23,410 bases of DNA from UBA10210 sp964408425 (GCA_964408425.1 CAYOZI010000017.1:1-23410), one strand, 5' to 3'; positions 14,752-21,407 are shown, counted from the stretch's first letter. Numbers and translations are program-made. Notes: generated by a model from the letters alone, not told the origin.

Positions 14752-14994
14752 GTGGCTGAATTCAACATCGTAGTCGTGCAAAGCACGTCCGGAAAGGAAA
14801 TCACGATGAGCGTGGAACAGGAATTCACCCTAGGCAGCGTGCTCGAAGTGCTAGTGGAAAATTTGCAGTTGAAAGACAGGTTTGTTCTCGCTACTGAAGA
14901 CAACAAGATTTTGAGCCCTGAAACGACTATTTCCGAATCCGGATTGCAGGAAGGCTCGAAAATACTACTGATTCCAGACCCGACCGGCGGTTGA
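14752..14994 (+). CDS. ubiquitin-like modifier with terminal Gly-Gly
   Basis: An 80-residue beta-grasp protein. The opening strands 'FNIVVVQSTSGKEITMSV' form the first hairpin, 'TLGSVLEVLVENLQL' is the helix, and 'NKILSPETTISESGLQEGSK' followed by 'ILLIPD' matches ubiquitin's K-x-L...TL...I-x-x-x-S-x-L order. The C-terminus is PDPTGG and stops there (G79-G80), so no protease is needed to expose the diglycine. Internal lysines exist (about residues 15, 41, 52, 70), so chains are possible in principle. GTG 14752 is preferred to the TTG two codons upstream because GGTGAT is 5 nt before it. It heads the operon with the 243-aa protein (1-nt gap) and the E2. E1 and E2 near by make a protein-modifier role far likelier than pure sulfur-carrier use (as in ThiS/MoaD). 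Confidence 0.88.
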   Translation: MAEFNIVVVQSTSGKEITMSVEQEFTLGSVLEVLVENLQLKDRFVLATEDNKILSPETTISESGLQEGSKILLIPDPTGG

Positions 14995-14995
14995 A

Positions 14996-15727
14996 ATGGG
15001 CGAGACCCGACCGTGGCTCTACTCTTTTCTAAAGAAACCAGTCCCCTTCGAACACGTGGTAATACCGTTAAAACAGCAACACCCCGAACTGCAAGATGAA
15101 GTAATGGGCATAGTACTCCACGCTAAAGCTTCAATGGCTGGAGTGGCACACTGGGGGGCGGTAATACTGTCCGGCTTCAACGAGGGAAGCACAATTCTTG
15201 CTGGGAGTAGCATAGCCGCAAGCAGTCTGGCACATGGAGCCAGAAGGGGGTATGTTGGCCTAAAGCCGCAACAAATCATCCAGCTAATAGGTAGTGAAGA
15301 AGACTACTTGAAAAGCATGGGAGAACTCAGCTTGCACACCGCGGGGAATATGGTCACGCCATACGTGGTTCCGTCAAAACTAACGAAAAACCTGCCGAAA
15401 GTAATCCGCGAAATCAGCGAGGACGGAGAATCCCCGTTCAACCGCCAAGACGCGCCGGAAATCCTCCGAAACTACCATTACGGGGTAGTAGACAACTTAG
15501 GAAACTTAATCCTGCTCAAACACCCGCTCGACACTAAAACCAAACCACTAAAAGGACTGGATGTTTTGAAGAAAATGTTTTTGTGGAAACAGCCGTTCCA
15601 ACGCACGCGCTTCGAGTTGAACAAACCGCGTTTGCGTAAGAAAGCGCCGGCGCCAACGAAAGCTAAAATTTCGTTGAAACCAGCGTTAGGAATGAACGTG
15701 GCGCTCGCGCCAGTAAGAATAAAATGA
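14996..15727 (+). CDS. unknown 243-aa protein embedded between Ub and E2
   Basis: A 243-residue protein that I do not recognise. Residues 1-35 are helical with a Pro/aromatic start (ETRPWLYSFLKKPVPFEHVV). Residues 40-85 are a striking Gly/Ala/Ser-rich amphipathic stretch (VAHWGAVILSGFNEGSTILA). A mixed domain follows up to about 165. Residues 190-243 form a basic tail rich in Lys, Pro and Ala (RLRKKAPAPTKAKISLKP). It has no Cys at all and so is not a thioester enzyme, and it has no clear signal peptide. It follows the modifier gene by 1 nt and precedes E2 by 21 nt, so it is translated with them. By eye it uses more A-ending codons (CTA, ATA, GTA) than its neighbours, which might mean recent arrival. 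Possible roles are dedicated substrate, cofactor or scaffold; none is shown. Confidence 0.7.
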   Translation: MGETRPWLYSFLKKPVPFEHVVIPLKQQHPELQDEVMGIVLHAKASMAGVAHWGAVILSGFNEGSTILAGSSIAASSLAHGARRGYVGLKPQQIIQLIGSEEDYLKSMGELSLHTAGNMVTPYVVPSKLTKNLPKVIREISEDGESPFNRQDAPEILRNYHYGVVDNLGNLILLKHPLDTKTKPLKGLDVLKKMFLWKQPFQRTRFELNKPRLRKKAPAPTKAKISLKPALGMNVALAPVRIK

Positions 15728-15748
15728 TTTTCACCCCTAAGCATAACC

Positions 15749-16207
15749 ATGGCTTTTCTCCCGGAAAACATTTGGAAACGTCGGCTGGGTAGCGAGTACG
15801 AGGAAATGCGCGCTTCCCAATACAAATTCGAAGCCAACGCCGACAAGACCGAATATACGGTGAGCTTGAAAGGCAAAGGGTTTTACAAACAAGGAGACGC
15901 GGTCGTGGAAAGGGACGCGCACACGGTCCAAGTAGTTTTGTTAAGGGAATTCCCTTATCCCGGCGGGATCGAAGTCTATTGGCTCTCGCCCATCTACCAC
16001 CCTAACATCAGGGCTGACGACGGGCGCGTATGCATCCAGCTTGTGAACGACTGGAGCGAAACCACCAGCGTGGCTGGAGTGGTGAAAGCGCTGCAGCATC
16101 TTTTGGAAAACCCGAATCCCAAAGATCCGTTGAACAAAGAAGCGGCAAAGTGGTTTGAGGAAAAAGGTTTTGCAGGCTCGAAACCCAAGAAACCAAGGAT
16201 ATTGTGA
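15749..16207 (+). CDS. E2 ubiquitin-conjugating enzyme
   Basis: A 152-residue UBC-fold enzyme, standard E2 size. The HPN motif is H84-P85-N86 in SPIYHPNIRADDG, the thioester cysteine is C95 in GRVCIQLV, and W102 follows in the NDWSETTSV segment that corresponds to the eukaryotic CxxxLxxxWxP stretch. 'ALQHLLENPNPKDPLNKEAA' is the near-canonical LL..PNP.DPLN.EAA helix region. The N-terminal helix 'WKRRLGSEYEEMRAS' is the E1/E3-contact helix of E2s. It should receive the 80-aa modifier from the E1 and pass it on with the RING-like protein. The similarity to eukaryotic E2s is strong enough to be read by eye. ATG 15749 has no obvious Shine-Dalgarno; an internal TATA-like AGAATAAAAT lies about 30 nt upstream. 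The C-terminus is a short Lys/Pro tail. Confidence 0.95.
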   Translation: MAFLPENIWKRRLGSEYEEMRASQYKFEANADKTEYTVSLKGKGFYKQGDAVVERDAHTVQVVLLREFPYPGGIEVYWLSPIYHPNIRADDGRVCIQLVNDWSETTSVAGVVKALQHLLENPNPKDPLNKEAAKWFEEKGFAGSKPKKPRIL

Positions 16208-16211
16208 TAAA

Positions 16212-16319
16212 ATGGAAAAGCCGAAGATTGTTTCAGTAAAGGAAAAGAAGTTCGAGGAGAAAAAACCCCCTTCAGAAGAAGAATACGAGTTTCTGATCGA
16301 ACACCAAACCGAGGGCTAA
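16212..16319 (+). CDS. 35-aa microprotein after E2
   Basis: A short open frame, MEKPKIVSVKEKKFEEKKPP through to ...HQTEG, starting 4 nt after the E2 stop. About two thirds of the residues are charged (Lys and Glu). It has no Cys and no membrane segment and looks disordered. It ends in a single Gly (TEG), and its stop overlaps the helicase gene's stop by 2 nt. The tight coupling to E2 and the sensible start context argue that it is translated; without homologues it could still be chance. A Lys-rich peptide beside a conjugating enzyme could be a modification target, which is speculation. Confidence 0.4.
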   Translation: MEKPKIVSVKEKKFEEKKPPSEEEYEFLIEHQTEG

Positions 16320-19027
16320 GCCCGCCAGTATTTTTTTGTTCGAATAAACGTCTTTTGCGCTTCCAGCAAATCCCTGAAAAAGTCATCGTCCGTCTTCTGC
16401 ATTCTCGCCAAAACCGTTCCCGCCCTACCGGGCCCGACTCCGTAAGTGCTCAAGGCTATCAACGCCCTCATTCCGAACGTGGAAACGAGAGTCGCGATTT
16501 TTTGGGATTCAGCCCTTATCCTTTCCCCCTTCAACCCCTCTTCAGCCGGAAAAGCCCGCTGGGAACCACAGTACGGGCAGAAAACCATTCCCGACAACTC
16601 GAGCTTCTTGTAAAAAGTCTTTCCGCAAAAAGCGCACTTCACCCTAACCGTTTTCTCCAACAACTCCTGCTTGAACGCCTCCAATATCTTTTCCGTAGGC
16701 TCGGCCGGAATGAACAGTTCGCTGAAACCTCCGAACGACAAAAACTCCCTCGCCAAAGGCGACCACTCAACCGTATTCTCGAAAGGCTTCACCTGGATTT
16801 TTTCGAAAGCCAGATCGCTGAAAACGTTCATAGCCCCTACAACGTCCAGCTTTTCCGAATACAACTCATTCAAAACCTCACGAAGAACGGGAGATTCAGG
16901 TTGCAGGGATTTGATTATTCTTTTCAAGCTCACGCTCCGGTAATCGGCATTTTTTCTTATCAGCCCGAACCGCTTTGCAACGTGCGAAAACTTGACTGAA
17001 AACAAGCTCGTTTGCGGCAGAATATTCTCCAAAATCGATTTAGCCTTCTCCCCGCCCAGCTGCTTGAAAACCAAGGCGATTTTCCCCAAATCCACTTCCA
17101 CCTTGGGCGGAAATTCAAACAGAATCCCGTAAGCGTTAGCCTTGGTCCTGACCGCATAGCCTCTCGACAACAGCGGGGATACAGCTTTGGCAATCGTTTC
17201 GTTGATCTTGTTTCCGAAAAAACAATGGGCCAGAACCAGGTTCTCCCGCTTTTCCAAAACTATTTCGCTGCCCTTAGGAACGAAGAAAGAGTTCTGCCCT
17301 TCCACGAAATCATTCAGCGTTCCAGCCAACGTTTTTTCCGCGAGAATCTTTCCCGAAAACAAGCCTGCGACAGACTGGGCTATATCTTTAGGGACCGGAA
17401 TCTCCTCGCCCACCCAATCAGGAACAGCAGCTTCTATGTCCGACGCCTGCTCTACGGCAATATCCTTCTCCCCGACGCTCAAAACCTTCCACGCCTTCCC
17501 CCGCGTGATGAAAACCCTGCCGTTCTGCAAAAACTCGCTTACGAACGCCTCATCCAGCACTCCCACGTTCTTTCTCGAAGCCGCATCGCGAATCCAAAAC
17601 CTCTTTTCGTCCGGAATGGTGGACAGGTTTTCGTAGTAATACAACCGCGTTCTCTTCAATTCTTGAAGCTCCTTCCCGTCGAAAGCCACTATCCTCAAGA
17701 AAGCCATTTCTTTGGTTACTTCCAGAAAGTCCTTCAGCTCCAAAGCCCAGAAAGGAAACGCTCTTTTGCAAATCGCAAACGCCTCCCCAACCGAAACCTT
17801 CTTCTTATCCAGCACGATGCCGACGATCTGGTGCGCCAAAACGTCCAAAGAATTCCGGGGTATGGACAAAGACTCTATCTTTCCCGCATGCGCCTTTTCA
17901 GCAACCGCAATGCACTCCAGCGCATCCAGCTCCGAAGAAGCTATCAAAACCCCCTTCGGAATCAAGTGAGTCCTATGCCCGCTGCGCCCTACCCTCTGCA
18001 CCAGTCGCGTAGCCTGGCGCGGGGAAACGTACTGGATGACCAAATCTATCGCGCCTATATCTATGCCGAGTTCCAAGCTTGACGTGCACACTATGGCTTT
18101 CAAACCCCCGCTTTCTTTCTTGAACTCGTTCTCCACCTCAATGCGGGATTCCTTGGACAACGAAGAATGGTGCACGGCAATTTCCTCCCCGAACCCAGGT
18201 ATTTTCAAAAGCAAATTTCCAAGGCTCTCGGCAGAATAACGGGTATTTACAAACAGCAAAGTTTTCTTGTGCCCATCCACCAGCTCCTTGATCCGCTCCA
18301 GTTTTGCCAGTGTTTCGCCGGCATACCCTTCAATCAGCTTTCCGGCTTCTCTCGCCTTTTCAGGCATTTCAACGCTCAAATCCAAACGCCTTGCCACGTC
18401 GTCCTTCAACACGACCGCTTTGAAAGAAAGGAAAGCCGCCGTCTCCTCGCCATTCCCGACTGTCGCGCTCAACCCGATAGTTTGGAATTCCGGTGAAAAC
18501 TCTTTCAACCGCGCCAGCCCCACGCTCAACTGAACACCGCGTTTCGAATCCGCCAATTCATGAACCTCATCAACCACAACCCATTTCACATTCTTCAAAA
18601 ACAACGAAAAATGCGGGGAAACGAGGACGGCTTGGAACGTTTCGGGCGTGGTAATCAAAAACTGCGGGGGATTCAATTGCTGGCGCTGCCGTTCGCTCTG
18701 CTTAGTGTCGCCATGCCTTACGCCCAACGAAACGCCAAGCATCTTGCACCAAAAAGTCAAACGCTCAAGCATGTCGCGGTTAAGCGCCCTCAACGGCGTG
18801 ATGTAAATGCATTGAATGCCTTCCAGCTTTTCCTTCTCCTGAAGCTCAGTAAGTTTCGACAGAATGGGGAGTACGGCAGTTTCCGTCTTCCCCACACCCG
18901 TCGGAGCAATGACCAAAACGTCCTTTCCCTCCGCGATAACAGGAATTGCCTTCTTCTGGATTTCCGTCAATTCGGAAAACCCTTTGGCCTTGGCGATTTT
19001 CACGACTTCGGGATGCAGAATCGGCAC
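16316..19027 (-). CDS. Lhr-type superfamily 2 DEAD/DEAH helicase
   Basis: A helicase of about 903 residues. Lobe 1 has the Q region 'LTEIQKKAIPVI', Walker A APTGVGKTE near 41-49, TPLRALNRD (Ia), VVDEVHEL (DEVH box, typical of Lhr) and GLSATVGN (III). Lobe 2 has 'TLLFVNTRYSAE' (IV), 'IVCTSSLELGIDIGAID' (V) and QRVGRSGHR (VI). A winged helix and the Lhr-core C-terminal domains follow, and near 810-830 a zinc ribbon CAFC...CPYCG as in archaeal Lhr proteins. Such enzymes unwind 3'-tailed DNA or RNA:DNA duplexes and work in repair and recombination. GTG 19027 is preferred because AGGTTGG precedes it at good spacing; a TTG lies at 19036. It is convergent with the E2/microprotein operon and divergent from rbkR. 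Confidence 0.93.
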   Translation of the reverse strand: MPILHPEVVKIAKAKGFSELTEIQKKAIPVIAEGKDVLVIAPTGVGKTETAVLPILSKLTELQEKEKLEGIQCIYITPLRALNRDMLERLTFWCKMLGVSLGVRHGDTKQSERQRQQLNPPQFLITTPETFQAVLVSPHFSLFLKNVKWVVVDEVHELADSKRGVQLSVGLARLKEFSPEFQTIGLSATVGNGEETAAFLSFKAVVLKDDVARRLDLSVEMPEKAREAGKLIEGYAGETLAKLERIKELVDGHKKTLLFVNTRYSAESLGNLLLKIPGFGEEIAVHHSSLSKESRIEVENEFKKESGGLKAIVCTSSLELGIDIGAIDLVIQYVSPRQATRLVQRVGRSGHRTHLIPKGVLIASSELDALECIAVAEKAHAGKIESLSIPRNSLDVLAHQIVGIVLDKKKVSVGEAFAICKRAFPFWALELKDFLEVTKEMAFLRIVAFDGKELQELKRTRLYYYENLSTIPDEKRFWIRDAASRKNVGVLDEAFVSEFLQNGRVFITRGKAWKVLSVGEKDIAVEQASDIEAAVPDWVGEEIPVPKDIAQSVAGLFSGKILAEKTLAGTLNDFVEGQNSFFVPKGSEIVLEKRENLVLAHCFFGNKINETIAKAVSPLLSRGYAVRTKANAYGILFEFPPKVEVDLGKIALVFKQLGGEKAKSILENILPQTSLFSVKFSHVAKRFGLIRKNADYRSVSLKRIIKSLQPESPVLREVLNELYSEKLDVVGAMNVFSDLAFEKIQVKPFENTVEWSPLAREFLSFGGFSELFIPAEPTEKILEAFKQELLEKTVRVKCAFCGKTFYKKLELSGMVFCPYCGSQRAFPAEEGLKGERIRAESQKIATLVSTFGMRALIALSTYGVGPGRAGTVLARMQKTDDDFFRDLLEAQKTFIRTKKYWRA

Positions 19028-19029
19028 GA

Positions 19030-19054
19030 TAACCAACCTTTAAACAACTGGTTA
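19030..19054. promoter_or_regulatory. inverted repeat in the helicase/rbkR divergent spacer, candidate operator
   Basis: TAACCA (19030-19035) and TGGTTA (19049-19054) form a 6-bp inverted repeat around a TTTAAA core, about 30-50 nt before the rbkR ATG and next to the TATA-like GGTTAAAATTC. An autoregulatory site for the HTH domain of the rbkR product is plausible but inferred from position and symmetry only. Confidence 0.35.
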
Positions 19055-19082
19055 AAATTCAAGTTTGCGCTAGAAGAAAAGC

Positions 19083-19727
19083 ATGAAGCCCAGTCCCTTA
19101 AACTTGTTGCTGAACCTCGCCCAAAAACAAGGCAAGAAAACCACAACCATACTTTCAGCTGAAATAGGCGTTTCCCAACAAACCGTATCACGATGGTTAA
19201 CGCAACTGCAGGCGGACGGGCTGGTGGAAAAAACCAAAGCCGGCTTCAGGATGACCAACAAGGCGTTGGACACGCTTTCAAAACTAAGCACAGCCGCCGA
19301 ACAAGCCAAAAAACGCCTGGAAATCCACGGCTTCGTCGTGGAGGGTATGAGGGACGGTGCGTTCTATTTGTCGCTGGAAGGGTACAAAAAACAAGTCAGA
19401 AAAAAACTCGGCTTTGACCCGTTCCCCGGAACCCTCAACCTCCGATTGACTGCCAAAACAGATTTGGAAAACAACGAAAAAATCCAGAAACAAGGCGGAA
19501 TCAAGCTCTCGGGCTTCAAAGACCTGAAACAAAAAAGGTTTTACGGGGGGGCCAGGCTGCATAAAGCCAAGATCAACTATTCCGTTGAAGGGGCTGTGAT
19601 CATTCCCGACCGCACCCACCACGATTACGCCACAATCGAAATCATAGCCCCCGACTTTTTGAGAAAAACGCTGGGGCTGAAAAACGGCTCTGCAGTAAGG
19701 CTTTCCGTTTTACTTGAAAACGAGTAA
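19083..19727 (+). CDS. rbkR: RbkR-like HTH regulator / CTP-dependent riboflavin kinase
   Basis: A 214-residue two-domain protein. Residues 1-75 form a winged HTH (LSAEIGVSQQTVSRWLTQLQ then 'GLVEKTKAGFRMTNKALD'). Residues 80-214 are the archaeal CTP-dependent riboflavin kinase fold, with 'GRDGAFYLS'-like GMRDGAFYLSLEGYKKQV, the signature LGFDPFPGTLNLRL, and 'VIIPDRTHHDYATIEII'. The kinase makes FMN from riboflavin using CTP. Archaeal fusions of this kind (RbkR) are known to be bifunctional and to repress riboflavin genes. The domain order and length fit, and the ribC-ribH operon starts about 100 nt downstream. An inverted repeat before the gene and a direct repeat before ribC are candidate operators. 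The start ATG 19083 fits the HTH's usual N-terminus. Confidence 0.92.
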   Translation: MKPSPLNLLLNLAQKQGKKTTTILSAEIGVSQQTVSRWLTQLQADGLVEKTKAGFRMTNKALDTLSKLSTAAEQAKKRLEIHGFVVEGMRDGAFYLSLEGYKKQVRKKLGFDPFPGTLNLRLTAKTDLENNEKIQKQGGIKLSGFKDLKQKRFYGGARLHKAKINYSVEGAVIIPDRTHHDYATIEIIAPDFLRKTLGLKNGSAVRLSVLLENE

Positions 19728-19752
19728 AACGCCTTTTTCGAGTAAACGCTTT
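19722..19752 (+). promoter_or_regulatory. direct repeat and TATA region of the ribC promoter
   Basis: GAGTAAAACGCCTTT (19722-19736) and GAGTAAACGCTTT (19740-19752) are near-identical copies 18 bp apart. The first overlaps the rbkR stop codon and the second runs into a TATA-like CTTTAAAC. Placement at the promoter of riboflavin genes suggests a binding site for the RbkR HTH domain; this is inferred. Confidence 0.4.
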
Positions 19753-19787
19753 AAACCCCTTCCCAGCAAAAGAATAATGCTATTTGC

Positions 19788-19818
19788 AACCCCCAAGGAG
19801 GCAACCGGAAGAGGGGTT
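19788..19818 (+). promoter_or_regulatory. leader hairpin covering the ribC Shine-Dalgarno
   Basis: AACCCC (19788-19793) can pair with GGGGTT (19813-19818), the core of the GAGGGG Shine-Dalgarno 7 nt before the ribC ATG. A perfect AAGGAGG (19795-19801) sits in the loop without any start codon at proper spacing. The layout resembles a translational switch or a ribosome standby site. FMN riboswitches of the RFN class are not recognisable here. Confidence 0.35.
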
Positions 19819-19823
19819 TGAAA

Positions 19824-20297
19824 ATGAAAATAGGCGTGGCAGACACTACTTTCGCAAGAATGGATATGGGTAACATTGCGGAAAAGGCGATTCGCAAGAG
19901 CGGAGAGAAGGTAGACGTAATACGCTATACCGTTCCCGGAGTCAAGGATCTGCCGGTTGCAGCTAAAAAGCTCCTGGAAGAACAAGGATGCGAGATAGTC
20001 GTGGCCTGCGGGTGGGTCGGCAAGCAGGCGATAGACAAGACCTGCGCCCACGAAGCCTCCCTCGCGTTGATCCAAACCCAGCTTTTGACCAACAAGCACA
20101 TTCTTGGCGCGTTCGTATTTGAAGACGAGGCTAAAAACGAGGAAGAACTAGGGAATATCGTCGAGGACAGGGTTTCCAAACACGCCCTCAATGCGGTAAA
20201 CCTTCTCCTGCATCCCGATGTGCTGAGAAACAACGCAGGAAAAGGCTTGAGACAGGGACACGAACACGCAGGAAAAATGAGGGGAGAAAGAAAATGA
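19824..20297 (+). CDS. ribC: archaeal riboflavin synthase
   Basis: A 157-residue enzyme converting two molecules of 6,7-dimethyl-8-ribityllumazine to riboflavin. It is the archaeal type, related to lumazine synthase and not to bacterial RibE. Signatures are IGVADTTFARMDMG at the N-terminus, 'RYTVPGVKDLPVAAKKLL', 'VACGWVGKQAID' and the 'HEASLALIQTQLLT' segment with 'GAFVFEDE'. The length is normal. ATG 19824 (reading MKIGVADTTF) is chosen because GAGGGG is 7 nt upstream; a TTG two codons before is less likely. The stop overlaps the ribH start as ATGA, so the two are translationally coupled and give consecutive steps in reverse order. Confidence 0.93.
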   Translation: MKIGVADTTFARMDMGNIAEKAIRKSGEKVDVIRYTVPGVKDLPVAAKKLLEEQGCEIVVACGWVGKQAIDKTCAHEASLALIQTQLLTNKHILGAFVFEDEAKNEEELGNIVEDRVSKHALNAVNLLLHPDVLRNNAGKGLRQGHEHAGKMRGERK

Positions 20298-20707
20298 AGC
20301 TAGCGATAGTACGATCTGAATTCAATTCCGCTATAACGGCTAAAATGGAGAAGGCAGCGTTGAAAAACGCGAAGAAAAACGGGTTCGATGAAACCCTGGT
20401 TTTGCGCGTTCCGGGCGCTTTCGACATGCCGCTCGCGATCAAAAAAGCCATGGAAACGCCCACGGTAGACGCAATTGCCGTCGTAGGGGCGATAATCAAA
20501 GGCGACACCAAGCACGACGAGGTTATTGCTTTTGTTTTGGCTAAAACCATCCACGAGATGGAATTGAAATACGGAAAACCGATAGGGCTTGGCATAATAG
20601 GACCGGGAGTAACGTGGGATCAGGCCGATGAAAGAGCGGAAGAATACGCTCAACGAGCTGTTGAAGCCGCAAAACAACTGTTGCAGATGCAGAAACGCGG
20701 ATTTTAA
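20294..20707 (+). CDS. ribH: 6,7-dimethyl-8-ribityllumazine synthase
   Basis: A 137-residue lumazine synthase that condenses 5-amino-6-ribitylaminouracil with dihydroxybutanone phosphate; its product feeds ribC. Family blocks are 'AIVRSEFNSAITAKM' (substrate-binding F/W-N region), 'VLRVPGAFDMPLAIKKAM' (PGAxE/D-P loop), 'AVVGAIIKGDTKHDEVIAF' (GAVIxGxTxHxE) and 'GLGIIGPGVTWDQADERA'. The catalytic His is in the TKHDE motif. The protein is slightly shorter than bacterial RibH but normal for archaea. Together with ribC and rbkR, the last steps to FMN lie within 1.7 kb. The dihydroxybutanone-phosphate synthase and deaminase/reductase steps are not in the window. Confidence 0.93.
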   Translation: MKLAIVRSEFNSAITAKMEKAALKNAKKNGFDETLVLRVPGAFDMPLAIKKAMETPTVDAIAVVGAIIKGDTKHDEVIAFVLAKTIHEMELKYGKPIGLGIIGPGVTWDQADERAEEYAQRAVEAAKQLLQMQKRGF

Positions 20708-20733
20708 CGGCAAAAAGCCCATAGCGGTATAAC

Positions 20734-20751
20734 GCAAGAATCGTTTCTTGC
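20734..20751 (+). terminator. hairpin after ribH
   Basis: GCAAGAA (20734-20740) and TTCTTGC (20745-20751) form a 7-bp stem with a TCGT loop, followed by a pyrimidine-rich CCTTCTTTC. It begins 27 nt after the ribH stop and could end or protect the ribC-ribH transcript. Confidence 0.45.
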
Positions 20752-20800
20752 CCTTCTTTCGATGCGTTCAACCCGGAAAAACAACCAAAAACAATACGCG

Positions 20801-20827
20801 TAGCGTTTTGCATATTTTAAAACGCTA
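20801..20827. repeat. 9-bp inverted repeat in the post-ribH spacer
   Basis: TAGCGTTTT (20801-20809) is the exact complement of AAAACGCTA (20819-20827) around a 9-nt AT-rich loop. An outer AACCCG (20770-20775)/CGGGTT (20833-20838) pair could extend the structure. It stands just before the 82-84 bp periodic array; function unknown. Confidence 0.5.
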
Positions 20828-20863
20828 AATAACGGGTTAGGGGAAGTGTGGGGCGGGTTCGAA

Positions 20864-21204
20864 AGAGGCAGGAAAAACCGGAAAAGGCAAAATCAAGCTG
20901 AAAAAATCTGAAAAATTGCGTTCAACTGCCCAAAAACAGCCTAGCATAGGCAGGTTTTTCCAAATGCCACAGAAAAAATAGGGCAAGCAACGATCAAAAA
21001 GCGATTTTGGACCTGCGTAGGAGTAAGAATAGGCAGAATTTAGCCAGAAGAGCCAAAAACTAATTTTAGCTCGGATCCGGTCCAAAAAGCCCGAAAAGGG
21101 CGTTTTGGGGCAATAGGCAGGAAACAATGCGTTTTGCAAAAAGGGTATGGGTACGCAGGCATCCGCAAAAGGCACTCGGGCAGGGGTTTAAACGGAATAG
21201 GCAG
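20864..21204 (+). repeat. periodic array: ATAGGCAG every 82-84 bp
   Basis: The octamer ATAGGCAG occurs at 20946, 21029, 21113 and 21197, with a one-mismatch copy AGAGGCAG at 20864; the spacings are 82, 83, 84 and 84 bp. Three perfect copies and the first continue as ATAGGCAGG. Each unit also has an A-rich CRAAAA-GC-like patch at about unit position 46-62, so the units may be strongly decayed 84-bp tandem repeats. The remaining ~70 bp of each unit differ. The 700-nt stretch 20708-21407 contains no convincing gene. It is not a CRISPR array: the conserved part is too short and the units are too long. Confidence 0.75.
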
Positions 21205-21343
21205 GTTTTTTGAAAAAATACGAGTTTTAGGCGAAAAAATAGCGAAAAATCAGCCCAAGCACTGGCTTTTGCATCCTCAAAACGAGATTTCTCGATCTGC
21301 AAAATGCCATCTGAGGCGGCATTAGAAACCCAGGCCGGAAAGG

Positions 21344-21351
21344 CATATAAA
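21344..21351 (+). promoter_or_regulatory. TATA box of the RHH-like gene
   Basis: ATATAAAT-type sequence (GCATATAAATAACG) about 60 nt before the ATG at 21408. It is one of the clearest TATA boxes in the window and lies about 140 bp past the last ATAGGCAG. Confidence 0.45.
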
Positions 21352-21407
21352 TAACGCCAGAATACTGTTACAAAATAAACAAAGTAAACATTTTTGCGAG
21401 TGAAAAT

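Noticed and set aside
14752..14994. ThiS/MoaD/SAMP-type sulfur carrier
   Set aside because: The GG end alone would allow it, but an adjacent canonical E2, RING-like protein and Rpn11-like JAMM point to protein conjugation. A dual role cannot be excluded.
17012..18082. A 356-aa rightward open frame inside the helicase gene
   Set aside because: It is antisense to conserved helicase motifs, rich in Arg/Gln/Asn, and has no start context.
19728..19823. RFN-type FMN riboswitch before ribC
   Set aside because: The leader is only about 45 nt and lacks the multi-stem conserved core; only a simple hairpin can be drawn.
20864..21204. CRISPR array
   Set aside because: Only 8-9 bp are conserved per unit and the units are 82-84 bp long. 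True arrays have near-identical 23-47 bp repeats, and no cas gene is present.
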